Shown here piece by piece: positions 28,054-35,585 of a stretch of DNA of 64,000 bases. The position numbers and the translations under genes are program-made. Position 1 is the first letter of the stretch; each line of letters opens with the position of its first letter. The stretch comes from Dyella sp. GSA-30 (GTDB taxonomy: Bacteria; Pseudomonadota; Gammaproteobacteria; Xanthomonadales; Rhodanobacteraceae). Location of the stretch: NCBI RefSeq assembly GCF_027924605.1, contig NZ_AP027042.1, positions 3,511,524-3,575,523 on the forward strand, given 5' to 3'. The notes beneath the pieces were generated by a model. It had not been told where the DNA came from and searched no databases. It worked only from the letters and a program-made list of their open reading frames with translations.

Positions 28054-28807
28054 GGACTGGCTCCGGAGATGAGTTGAACTTGAATGAGGCCCTCAGCTCG
28101 GCGTAAACCGCCTGCGCGCCTTTTGCCGTGGCTGGCAGATACAGGCGCTGCGCACCGGAGAATCCCGTGGCGCGGCCAGACTGCCGTTCAACAATTACCG
28201 GGGCATCAAACTTCTCGAACTGGCTCTTCAAGAACGCCAGCACCTTGTCTACCGCTGCCAGCGCCTCGCCTTCCGACTGGAGCAAGGCGCCCGTGATGGG
28301 ATCTACCGCTCGCCACCCCGGTAGAAGTCTCGCCAGGACGTCGTGGCCAAGTGGGGTCAGTGAGTAATAGCGCGACGCTCCCTTACGCACGGATTCCACC
28401 AATCCGCCAGCCTCAAATTTTTGAATAGTTCGATTGAAGTTCCCGCGATTAGCGCCGATTTTGTCGGCAAGATCGCCTTGGCTCGCCGGCGTAGACAGGC
28501 GATTCAAAACAGCGATCTGATGCAGTGCCCTCAACCCTTGCGCTGACTGCCGCACCAGGTGGACGGCGTCGCTCAGTTGACTTCGCTGAGCGGCGGTGCT
28601 GAGAAGCGTCATGAAGGACGTGGCAACGCCCAGCTCGAAAGACGCTACGTGGATCGATTCGCCGGCGTCTCGAAGCTGGTCACGAATAGCAGATCGGGCC
28701 TTTCTCGCCTTCAGCACGAGATCGTCCAAGGCCGCCGCCTGGGGTCGGCTTAATACTCGAAGCGTGGGTTCGAGGAGCGTAGCGAGTGTCTGCGAACGGG
28801 GTTGCAT
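28031..28807 (-). CDS. Winged-helix (MarR-like) protein coupled to the giant gene
   Basis: A 258-aa protein with a helical N-terminal half and a winged helix-turn-helix at about residues 100-170: LHQIAVLNRLSTPASQGDLA, then GANRGNFNRTIQKFEAGGLV and a wing (SVRKGASRYYSLTPLGHDVL). This is the MarR/PadR-like layout for a dimeric repressor. Two ACAATTGT palindromes lie just upstream of its start. The 3' end overlaps the start of the 2118-aa gene. I infer that it controls its own transcription and that of the giant gene, which would fit a potentially toxic effector. It could also be a structural DNA-binding subunit of the system. Confidence 0.75.
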   Translation of the reverse strand: MQPRSQTLATLLEPTLRVLSRPQAAALDDLVLKARKARSAIRDQLRDAGESIHVASFELGVATSFMTLLSTAAQRSQLSDAVHLVRQSAQGLRALHQIAVLNRLSTPASQGDLADKIGANRGNFNRTIQKFEAGGLVESVRKGASRYYSLTPLGHDVLARLLPGWRAVDPITGALLQSEGEALAAVDKVLAFLKSQFEKFDAPVIVERQSGRATGFSGAQRLYLPATAKGAQAVYAELRASFKFNSSPEPVHAELEAA

Positions 28808-28822
28808 AGCGCATGCTACCTC

Positions 28823-28840
28823 ACAATTGTCTACAATTGT
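28823..28840. promoter_or_regulatory. Two ACAATTGT palindromes, likely operator of the winged-helix gene
   Basis: ACAATTGT occurs at 28823-28830 and again at 28833-28840, separated by CT, so the two 8-bp palindromes are one helical turn (10 bp) apart. They lie 16-33 bp upstream of the winged-helix start (28807, minus strand) and downstream of the nitrilase stop. This is the usual place for a MarR-type autoregulatory operator overlapping a promoter. Confidence 0.6.
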
Positions 28841-28846
28841 ACGCTA

Positions 28847-30313
28847 CTACATGGCACGATCAAGAACGCCCAGCCACGCGATTGGAAGCCCCTGCTCGTC
28901 CTTAAGGGCCTCCCAGCGAGGCACCGTCCGCGGAGAGGCCCGGACTTCGCTGTACTGCCAGTGGTCTGACCGATGGGCGGCATCCAACAGTGCGCCCGAA
29001 TTTGCCACCACGCTGGTGGCGCCGGGATGACGGACGTAATGCATGGCAGCATCGTTGATCCAGCCTTGGGCGGGGGGCGCCGGGCGCGGGCCGGACATCA
29101 CTGGCACCCACAGTGCAGTGATGTCAATGTCCGCCAAGGTTGCTCGATGCGGGCGATCCTGAATGAAATCCTCGCACGTCAGAACGACAACGCGCATTGC
29201 GGCCGAGAGGTCCGCCACCACAATTGTCCGGGGCTCTACCGCGATCTGCTCGTCCCGATCCTGGACATCATCCTTGCCGAGTGGGTGCCCGGCCCGGCCC
29301 TGCTCGTCGGCGGTGAAGCGATAGGCATGAAGCTTGTCCTGGGTCCATAGCTCGACGCCATCGGAATCCAAGAGGACCGCGCGGTTACGGGGGTGGCCAT
29401 ACTCATCCTGGGCCATATAGGTCCCCGCGAGGACCATGGCGGGGGGCGTTAAGCCCTGCCCCTGCATGCGGCCAAGGTGGCCTGCGATTGCGGCCACCAG
29501 CCGCGGCCCCGACACGAGCTCAGGCAATAGCACAAGGTCTGCGCCTTGCTCCGCTAGCCAGTTCAGGGCCAGGCACACACGGCTCGCCACCAGATCCGCC
29601 GGCTCGGTCTCGGCGATCGAGTAGCGATCTTCCCCAACCTTCGACCAGACAAGCTCCCCGGCCGAATGAATGGCGGGGATGATACCGATGCGCCTGAATT
29701 CACCGCCCTCGGAAGCCAGGGTGTCGAACAGTGGCTGATAGTCGAGCGAAAGATTCGGGCCAGTTCGCACTACCGTCAGGAAATCCAACAACTCCGACAG
29801 ACTCGACTGGCCGCGCACCTCAGGGAACATGTGACGCGAGGGGCGCGGAAATACGTTCAGGTCTCCGTGCCGCATGAGGGGCTCTCCCCGCCAAAGGCGG
29901 GACCGCAAGCGAGCCAGTCCGGGACTGTCATCGGACGAAAGCGTGTCGGCTGAGTGCACGCCCAGAAAGGCGCTATCAAGGGTGCGGAGGGTCAGAACTA
30001 GGTCTCTGGAGTTCTCCGCTGACATCCGCCCTGCGGCAGCCACCGCATTAAGGACCTCACCCACGCCACAAAGCTCCAGCAAGCCCGCAACCGGAGTTTC
30101 ATCGTCGATGGAGCGTCGAAGGGCATCCTTCCAGGCGTGTATATGCCGGTCCGAACTGACCCCTGTGACCGATCTGTGGCCCAAGGGGGCCCAGCCAAAG
30201 CGCCCATTGGGGGACTCGTCTAAAAACGCGTATAGCAATACAAAGGCGCGTTCAGCGGTTGCGCCCCGATCGAACTCTTCACGCAGCGCCACCGCAGCTT
30301 CGGCTAGCGGCAC
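28847..30313 (-). CDS. Nitrilase-fold (carbon-nitrogen hydrolase) protein of operon B
   Basis: This 488-aa protein has a helical N-terminal half of ~200 residues without recognised motifs and a C-terminal nitrilase-superfamily domain. The catalytic triad is readable: Glu265 in ADLVLLPELVSG, Lys327 in ELWTQDKLHAYRF and Cys380 in VVVLTCEDFIQDRP. The superfamily cleaves or transfers C-N bonds (nitriles, amides, NAD synthetase glutaminase). Nitrilase domains are known in defence, for example fused to reverse transcriptase in DRT1. GTG 30313 was chosen because AGGGG lies 6 nt upstream. Gene order places it between the HEPN-like gene and the winged-helix gene, all in one direction. An enzyme acting on a cofactor or small signal is a fair inference; the substrate is unknown. 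Confidence 0.72.
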   Translation of the reverse strand: MPLAEAAVALREEFDRGATAERAFVLLYAFLDESPNGRFGWAPLGHRSVTGVSSDRHIHAWKDALRRSIDDETPVAGLLELCGVGEVLNAVAAAGRMSAENSRDLVLTLRTLDSAFLGVHSADTLSSDDSPGLARLRSRLWRGEPLMRHGDLNVFPRPSRHMFPEVRGQSSLSELLDFLTVVRTGPNLSLDYQPLFDTLASEGGEFRRIGIIPAIHSAGELVWSKVGEDRYSIAETEPADLVASRVCLALNWLAEQGADLVLLPELVSGPRLVAAIAGHLGRMQGQGLTPPAMVLAGTYMAQDEYGHPRNRAVLLDSDGVELWTQDKLHAYRFTADEQGRAGHPLGKDDVQDRDEQIAVEPRTIVVADLSAAMRVVVLTCEDFIQDRPHRATLADIDITALWVPVMSGPRPAPPAQGWINDAAMHYVRHPGATSVVANSGALLDAAHRSDHWQYSEVRASPRTVPRWEALKDEQGLPIAWLGVLDRAM

Positions 30314-30384
30314 GTGAAACCCCTGACAATTAGGCTGATTCTCGCCATTTCCGTATCTGCGCAGAAGGAAAGTGAACGCTCGAT

Positions 30385-30471
30385 CTATTCCACGATCAGT
30401 GATTCGACCTTCGGGACATGCTTATCGCCAGTGGCAAAAATGTCCACCCCTCCAGACTGCGGGTCGCCACC
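30385..30471 (-). pseudogene. In-frame PIN-domain tail after the HEPN gene stop
   Basis: Directly after the TAA of the HEPN-like gene (30472-30474) the same frame continues for 28 codons to TAG 30385-30387. It reads GGVDIFATGDKHVPKVESL near the end, which resembles the C-terminal strand and loop of PIN-domain toxins (IFxTGDKxF). A GTG with GGAGG before it could start a 20-aa peptide. Most likely it is the stub of a deleted PIN gene or domain; stop readthrough is a less likely option. Confidence 0.4.
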
Positions 30472-32181
30472 TTATCCCTCGGCAGCCTCCTTAGCTGGCA
30501 AAAGGGTTTGCCAGCGGATGGGCACGCGGGCATCGACGGATTCCTCCAGCGCAAGCATTCCCTCCATGCTGGGGTGATCCTCAACGGCTAGAGCGACGAG
30601 AGCCAAACAAGCATGCATATCCCCCGCACATCGAAATCGCTCCGCCAAATCCAGCGTTATCGCGACTTCGAATACCGCGGGGAGCCGCAGACCTTTGGCG
30701 CGCGACCGACGAACGAGATAGTCCTGCAGGGTTTTCTCGTGGACGGCCAGCGGCCAGGTAGGCAACCGATCGGTAAGCGCGTGTGCAACAAGAGACTCTG
30801 CGCCTGGCGACCCGAGTTCCTCCCGGATGAATCTAGTCATGACCGGTGAGGTCGGCGCTCGATGCTCCTCTGGCACGCAATGATTGAACAGTAAATGCAG
30901 GGCCAGATACGGAAGGCGCTGTGCCCTCTTTAGGCTGGGCGCCACCGCGCTCGCTGCGGCAAGCACTGGGCGAAGATCCGTCACGACGGCGTTCGGCAGA
31001 CCCAGCAGGCACTCGGCCAGTTGCGATAGGAAACCCTCGAATCTATCGCGACCTTGCGATGAAAGATCCCCTTTCGCCTCGCCGACCCAGTACTGCGGCG
31101 CTAAGCGCATTTGAATGATGCCGCTGCGCTCCCCATGATAGCTGTAGGGCTCCGTTTCGAGCGTCGGCTGGCGCATCACAAATTCAATGATGACGTCGCG
31201 CATGAGGCGCGATAGCCCCTGAAGTGTGAGGTGCGTTGAGCGGTCAACGAGCGTGGCCTCACCAAACGCGTGCCCCAGCGTCACAACAGCTGGCAGGCGC
31301 TGCAGTTGATGGACATATTTCGAGCGCGCCTGATAGGCATTGCGCAGCGCCTCATTCAACTCCCCGCGCCCCAGGCGAGGGCCGTCGGCCGAAATTGGTG
31401 CGCGAAAGTACGCCGGCGTTATGTTTGCAGTGACAAATTCACGAAAGCGCCGAGCCAGCGCCACGTGCTCCGCCTTGAGGATCGCATTTCGAACCTTCAG
31501 CGCCAACGCCTCGTCAGCCCCCGTCAGCGCTTCGTCGACCGCCAGACGCTTGCCTTCGTCTACGGACTCCCAGTCACTTTCGTGGCCATCGAAGTCCTGC
31601 GCCAGCGACTCAACGGATGCCACGAGCAGCGTGTAGGCCAACTCAAGGTCGTCGCCCACACGATGCATGGCGTTGACATAAGTCCGGAGCGAACGCATCA
31701 CGCCAAGAAAGGTTCGTCGCGGCAAGGCAAGAAGCTTCTCCGTGAATTGGGCTAGAAACCTCAATTCATCGGGCCGGCACCAGACCTCGTGATCAAAGAA
31801 GCGTCGAACGAGCTTTTGCGGAGCGACGCTTGTATTCACCCCGCGTTGATCGCTGGCCAGCCGGCGCGCCAGATCAATGTCAGGTGTGCACAGGCAGTTC
31901 AATGCGAATGACACCACGACTGCATAGTCTCGAAGATAGGGCCCCACGCCAGAGGAGATGAGCGTGCCCGCCCCTTCGTCATCTCCCTCCATGGACTCTG
32001 TGAACTCATATATCACCACGTTCGGGCGGACAGATTGGAGGGATGAAGGAAGCAAGCGACCAGCGACTGCCTCCAGGTCAAGTTCGTCAGAGATCACGGC
32101 ATTGGTGTAGAGCGCGCCGCGCAGGCGGTTCTGGCGGCCCACTGGCGTAGAAAACAAGCGGCCCGTGGCGATCTGCAGCAT
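30472..32181 (-). CDS. HEPN-like protein, first gene of operon B
   Basis: A 569-aa mostly helical protein. Near residues 286-291 it has RNAYQARSKYVHQL, in which RSKYVH is the Rx4H motif that forms the RNase site of HEPN domains (ApeA/Apea-like proteins show the same RSxxVH layout). The N-terminal ~130 residues are a mixed domain of unknown type, and the last ~200 residues are helical without motifs. ATG 32181 (MLQIATGRL) was chosen over a TTG 18 nt upstream because AAGGA lies 7 nt before it. It heads a minus-strand series with the nitrilase, winged-helix and giant genes. RNA cleavage on infection is the usual role of HEPN effectors; here it is inferred from one motif and context. Confidence 0.55.
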   Translation of the reverse strand: MLQIATGRLFSTPVGRQNRLRGALYTNAVISDELDLEAVAGRLLPSSLQSVRPNVVIYEFTESMEGDDEGAGTLISSGVGPYLRDYAVVVSFALNCLCTPDIDLARRLASDQRGVNTSVAPQKLVRRFFDHEVWCRPDELRFLAQFTEKLLALPRRTFLGVMRSLRTYVNAMHRVGDDLELAYTLLVASVESLAQDFDGHESDWESVDEGKRLAVDEALTGADEALALKVRNAILKAEHVALARRFREFVTANITPAYFRAPISADGPRLGRGELNEALRNAYQARSKYVHQLQRLPAVVTLGHAFGEATLVDRSTHLTLQGLSRLMRDVIIEFVMRQPTLETEPYSYHGERSGIIQMRLAPQYWVGEAKGDLSSQGRDRFEGFLSQLAECLLGLPNAVVTDLRPVLAAASAVAPSLKRAQRLPYLALHLLFNHCVPEEHRAPTSPVMTRFIREELGSPGAESLVAHALTDRLPTWPLAVHEKTLQDYLVRRSRAKGLRLPAVFEVAITLDLAERFRCAGDMHACLALVALAVEDHPSMEGMLALEESVDARVPIRWQTLLPAKEAAEG

Positions 32182-32337
32182 GGATCTATCCTTCAGCAAG
32201 GGTTAGCAAGGTTTTCGCTGCACCCGGTTCAAGCCGGTCGGCCCACTCAAATCCCGGGCATGCTCATCTGACGCGCTGGCCGGGCAGCTCTGGTGCGCCA
32301 TGATCATGGCCAGCACCAGCCCTTCGTGAAATTAGGT

Positions 32338-33219
32338 TCATTGCGAATCCTTATTCTTTGGTCGCCGAGGCCTGTTGGTCTTTGCTGCAGACACTTTACC
32401 CGTTGCACGGTTTGGGCTGGTCGCTTGTGCGCGCCGCCACCGACTGACGGCCGCCTCGAGGGCGGCCACCTGCCCGGCCTGATGGGCGGCCGCCTGTTCG
32501 GCTGACCGTGCGGCCGCCCGCAGGGCGTCACACTGCGCCATGAGCTTTGCAACCTGCTTTTCGTGCTCACGTTGCGTCCGCTCCTGTTGCTGCCTGAGCG
32601 CCTTGATCTCCAGGCGAGCCTGATCCACCTGCTGATGCGCGCGGTCTTCCACTGAGCGGATGTGCGCTTGCGCGGCCGCATGGTCCGCCCGCAGCGCATC
32701 AAGCTCCGCTTCCCGGCGCCCGACATGGATCTGCAGGTGATCGCGCTGTTGTCGCGCATCGGTGACTTCGGTGGTGAGGCGGTCGACCAGGCCTTGGCGT
32801 TCGGCGAGTTGAAGCTCGCCCTGAGTCAGCTTGTTGGCGCCTTCGGCGAGATCGGCTTGCGCTTCGGCGAGCGCGATTTCCCACAGCTTGCGCTCCTGCG
32901 TCAGCGACGTTTGCTCGGCGAACAGGCGGTTGTGCTCCTCCCGAAGTGCGACCTGCGCGGTCGTGTCAGCGTGCGCGAGCGCCAGGCGCCAGGCTTCCGC
33001 GAATGCCTGCGCCACCTCGCCCGGTAACTCCGGCAACAACGCATGGCCCTTTAGGCGTTGTGCTAGGTGCTCCCACCACTGCTCCAGCAGCTGACCCACA
33101 CGAGCCGGACTGCCGCGGCCGAGCTCCGTACGCACGCGCTCCACGGTCGGCCGTTCGCCCCGGGCCAGCACGGCATCCGCGGCGGCCCACACCTCGTGTT
33201 CCGGCACTCCATTGGCCAT
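32338..33219 (-). CDS. KfrA-like DNA-binding coiled-coil protein, copy 2
   Basis: A 293-aa relative of the protein at 17319-18098. The N-terminal KfrA_N-like domain reads VPEHEVWAAADAVLARGERP then VERVRTELGRGSPARVGQLL, followed by a long coiled coil (about residues 90-250) and a basic tail (KTNRPRRPKNKDSQ). AGGGGCAGGGC precedes ATG 33219. It diverges from an integrase remnant at 33308, exactly as copy 1 diverges from integrase 1, with a matching dyad in the gap. Because its partner recombinase is broken, this module looks like the older, inactivated one. It lies 157 bp upstream of the HEPN-like gene and could influence operon B. Confidence 0.8.
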   Translation of the reverse strand: MANGVPEHEVWAAADAVLARGERPTVERVRTELGRGSPARVGQLLEQWWEHLAQRLKGHALLPELPGEVAQAFAEAWRLALAHADTTAQVALREEHNRLFAEQTSLTQERKLWEIALAEAQADLAEGANKLTQGELQLAERQGLVDRLTTEVTDARQQRDHLQIHVGRREAELDALRADHAAAQAHIRSVEDRAHQQVDQARLEIKALRQQQERTQREHEKQVAKLMAQCDALRAAARSAEQAAAHQAGQVAALEAAVSRWRRAQATSPNRATGKVSAAKTNRPRRPKNKDSQ

Positions 33220-33246
33220 GCCCTGCCCCTTGCGTCGATTAGGTCT

Positions 33247-33263
33247 GATAATGGCAGTTTATC
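33247..33263. promoter_or_regulatory. Inverted repeat GATAA-N7-TTATC, likely KfrA operator
   Basis: GATAA (33247-33251) and TTATC (33259-33263) with a 7-nt spacer lie between the kfrA-like start and the integrase pseudogene. Another TTATC starts 10 bp further on at 33269. The same spacing and arms occur at 17253-17271. A binding site for the adjacent KfrA-like protein is the simplest reading. Confidence 0.55.
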
Positions 33264-33307
33264 TGACCTTATCGGCAAAAATCTGTATTTTTTATACGGT
33301 GTACATA

Positions 33308-33690
33308 ATGAATTATAGGCCTTTGACGCTCACCGAGGCGATCCCGCCGCTGGACCTGGCTACGCTGGACGCCGCCGCGGCTTTCGTGTCCGCCGGCACC
33401 GCGGCGAACACCGTGCGAAGCTACCGGCCTCACCGGCGACCATGTCGCGCGGATGGTGTAGCGTCGCGCGACCCTCACCGGGCGGGACGGCGATTGGGCC
33501 GCGCATAGCTTGCGCTCGGGCTTCGTTACCGAGGCGGGTCGGCAAGGCGCACCGCTCGGCGAGGTCATGGCAATGACCGAGCACCGCGGCGTTGGCACCG
33601 TAATGGACTATTTCCAGGCGGGCAGCTTGTTGACCAGTCGCGCCAGCACCCTCCTCCCCGTCTCGTCCGGGATCGCCTCTTCTACCCCGA
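33308..33690 (+). pseudogene. Tyrosine recombinase pseudogene (internally deleted), copy 3
   Basis: ATG 33308 opens an N-terminal segment (LDAAAAFVSAGTAANTVRSY) that matches the start of integrase 1. After 33428 the sequence jumps, in another frame, to a C-terminal catalytic segment: LTGDHVARMV, a TAG stop, then HSLRSGFVTEAGRQGAPLGE, MAMTEHRGVGTVMDYFQAG. HxxR, His and Tyr are present, but the central ~200 residues with the first Arg and the Lys are missing. The deletion, frame change and stop codon together rule out function. The natural stop is also lost, as the frame runs on to 34034. Its pairing with the second kfrA-like gene mirrors integrase 1. Confidence 0.85.
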
Positions 33691-34340
33691 TAACACTGAC
33701 TAATCAATCGGGCACGGATTCCGACAGCGCTCACGAACAAGTCCGCCTTGGCGCCAAGGCGAACTTGTCGCTTTTACTCGTCGTAGCTTTTCCTGTTACC
33801 AACGCATGCGGAAACCAAGCGTGCCGTTCATCCGCAATCGTTATCACTCCGGCTTTAAACGGGGGCGTTTATAGTGCAAGCACCATCGAGAGCCCTTACA
33901 TCTGCGAACGATATCGAGAAAGCCAAGCGCGGATCCCACGCTCCTCTCGCTGGACCGTACACCCGTATCGCGGAAGCGTTTCAACCCGCCATGGCCGCGG
34001 GCGAGATATGCACTTCGTGCGGTACGGTCCGTAGCAGACATATTCTTGTGCAGGACCCGATAACCAAGTCCCAATTTCAACGTCCATGAGCATTTGTGCC
34101 TTAAAAGTGGCAACTAATTGTTTCTAAATGCTAGCAGTGTTACGACTTAGTTAGCAGGCGTGCGACACCACGAATCCAGCATGCGGGTGGTCGTATTTAG
34201 CGCCCTGCTCGATCGGTTCGACGAATATTGCGGTGCGAAGATAGCTTGAATTCGAGGTAACATAGATACTTCAATCTACTTGTCTCAAAGATCATTTCAA
34301 CAGAGGACATTTGGTCCTGGCCTGCGATGGATATCCATAA
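33691..34340. other. Non-coding stretch between the mobile region and the efflux operon
   Basis: Apart from the hairpin at 33737-33768, nothing is recognised in these 650 bp. The sequence is less GC-rich than the operon that follows, and it ends a few bases before the efflux permease stop codon. It probably marks the boundary of the accessory region. Confidence 0.4.
33737..33775. terminator. Near-perfect 16-bp hairpin followed by T residues
   Basis: ACAAGTCCGCCTTGGC (33737-33752) is followed at once by its inverted copy GCCAAGGCGAACTTGT (33753-33768), with one mismatched pair and no loop, then CGCTTTT. It has the form of an intrinsic terminator downstream of the integrase remnant. The lack of a loop means the innermost pairs would open as RNA. 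A recombination site is an alternative. Confidence 0.5.
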
Positions 34341-35585
34341 TTATTCATCGCGGATCGCTGCAATTGGATCGAGATCAGCCGCTTGGCGCGCCGGGTAAAC
34401 CGAAAAAGCGAGGCCAATGCCTACGCACAAGACAACCGAGACGGCGATCGGAAGAATCGACCAGGCCACTTGCCAGCCCGCGAACGCTGCAATGAGATAC
34501 GCAAGCAACACGCCAAATACCAAGCCGATCACCGCGCCTGCGGTGCAAATCACGGTAGCCTCGCGCAGAAAGCGTGCGATTATGTCGCTGCGCCTCGCCC
34601 CCAAGGCGCGCAGCAAACCGATTTCGCGTCGACGCTCGAGTATGTTTGCAAGCATGATGTTCATGATGCCGATACCGCCGACAAGCAAGCTGACACCGGC
34701 GATCGCCCCCATCACTATGCTGAAAATGTGCTGGATTTTTTGATTCTGCTGATAGAGCTGCTGCGGTACGATCAAGCTGTAGTCAGTTATGCCTGCATGT
34801 CGCTGGTCAAGCACACGATTGAGTACACGAGCCGCCGCGGGAAGTTCATCGGGGTCGCTAATGTTAAGGATAATGCGGTCGGCATCGTCCTCCATCGGTT
34901 GAAAACGAAACCGCCAAGCACTTTGCAGGGGGATATATATGCGATTGCTCTCCACACCCAGGGATACCCCTTCAAATTTATCCTTGCTCAAATCGCGGTC
35001 TGCAAGTACGCCGACGACACGCAGCCAGACATGGTTGATCTTAATCGGCTTACCTAATGCGTGACCTTCCGGAAACAAAGCGCGCGCAGCGCCATCACCG
35101 AGAACAGCCACTGCGGCGATGGTTTCGTCGTCGTCGGCACTCAGCGCTCGCCCTTGCGCAACATGGAGGCCGGCCAGGTCAAAATAATCGGGACTGACAG
35201 CACTGGCCTGGGCATCGCTTGTCCCTTCGTCGCTGAATACCGCGTATGTGCGGATGCGCTTTTCCGCCGCAAAACCGGTAGCACCGGGAACCACGGCACG
35301 CGCAGCGCGCGCATCGTCGACGCTCAACCCGAGACTGCGCGCACGCGTTTCCTTCAAAGTTTCCGGATCTTGAGCCTTGTGCTCCACGATGAGATTGTGC
35401 AGCCCGAGGCTCTCGACTAGCCGCAACGCTTCACGTCGGCTTCCCTCGGTTACGCCTTGCATTGCGACAATAGCGCCAACGCCAAAGACCAGGCCAAGTA
35501 AAGTAAGCAGCGTACGCAGCTTGCGACGCGCGAGTTCGTCGACGGCCTCACGCCAGCGTAAGCGCGTATTTGCGTTCACGTTCAT
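34341..35585 (-). CDS. FtsX/MacB-type ABC transporter permease
   Basis: A 414-aa MacB/LolCE-like permease: TM1 after RRKLRTLLTLLGLVFGVGAI, a periplasmic domain of ~220 residues, then three C-terminal TM helices (IFSIVMGAIAGVSLLVGGIG; ATVICTAGAVIGLVFGVLLA; ILPIAVSVVLCVGIGLAFSV) and the family ending YPARQAADLDPIAAIRDE. These permeases work by mechanotransmission rather than by passing substrate through the membrane. The ATG (35585) overlaps the stop of the lipoprotein adaptor (ATGA), so it is the last gene of a four-gene coupled operon. It lacks its own ATPase domain, as expected with a separate ATPase gene. Confidence 0.92.
   Translation of the reverse strand: MNVNANTRLRWREAVDELARRKLRTLLTLLGLVFGVGAIVAMQGVTEGSRREALRLVESLGLHNLIVEHKAQDPETLKETRARSLGLSVDDARAARAVVPGATGFAAEKRIRTYAVFSDEGTSDAQASAVSPDYFDLAGLHVAQGRALSADDDETIAAVAVLGDGAARALFPEGHALGKPIKINHVWLRVVGVLADRDLSKDKFEGVSLGVESNRIYIPLQSAWRFRFQPMEDDADRIILNISDPDELPAAARVLNRVLDQRHAGITDYSLIVPQQLYQQNQKIQHIFSIVMGAIAGVSLLVGGIGIMNIMLANILERRREIGLLRALGARRSDIIARFLREATVICTAGAVIGLVFGVLLAYLIAAFAGWQVAWSILPIAVSVVLCVGIGLAFSVYPARQAADLDPIAAIRDE

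Noticed and set aside
17160-33690. A single transposon bounded by the int/kfrA modules
   Set aside because: The modules differ in sequence and no matching direct repeats or terminal inverted repeats were found at their outer edges.
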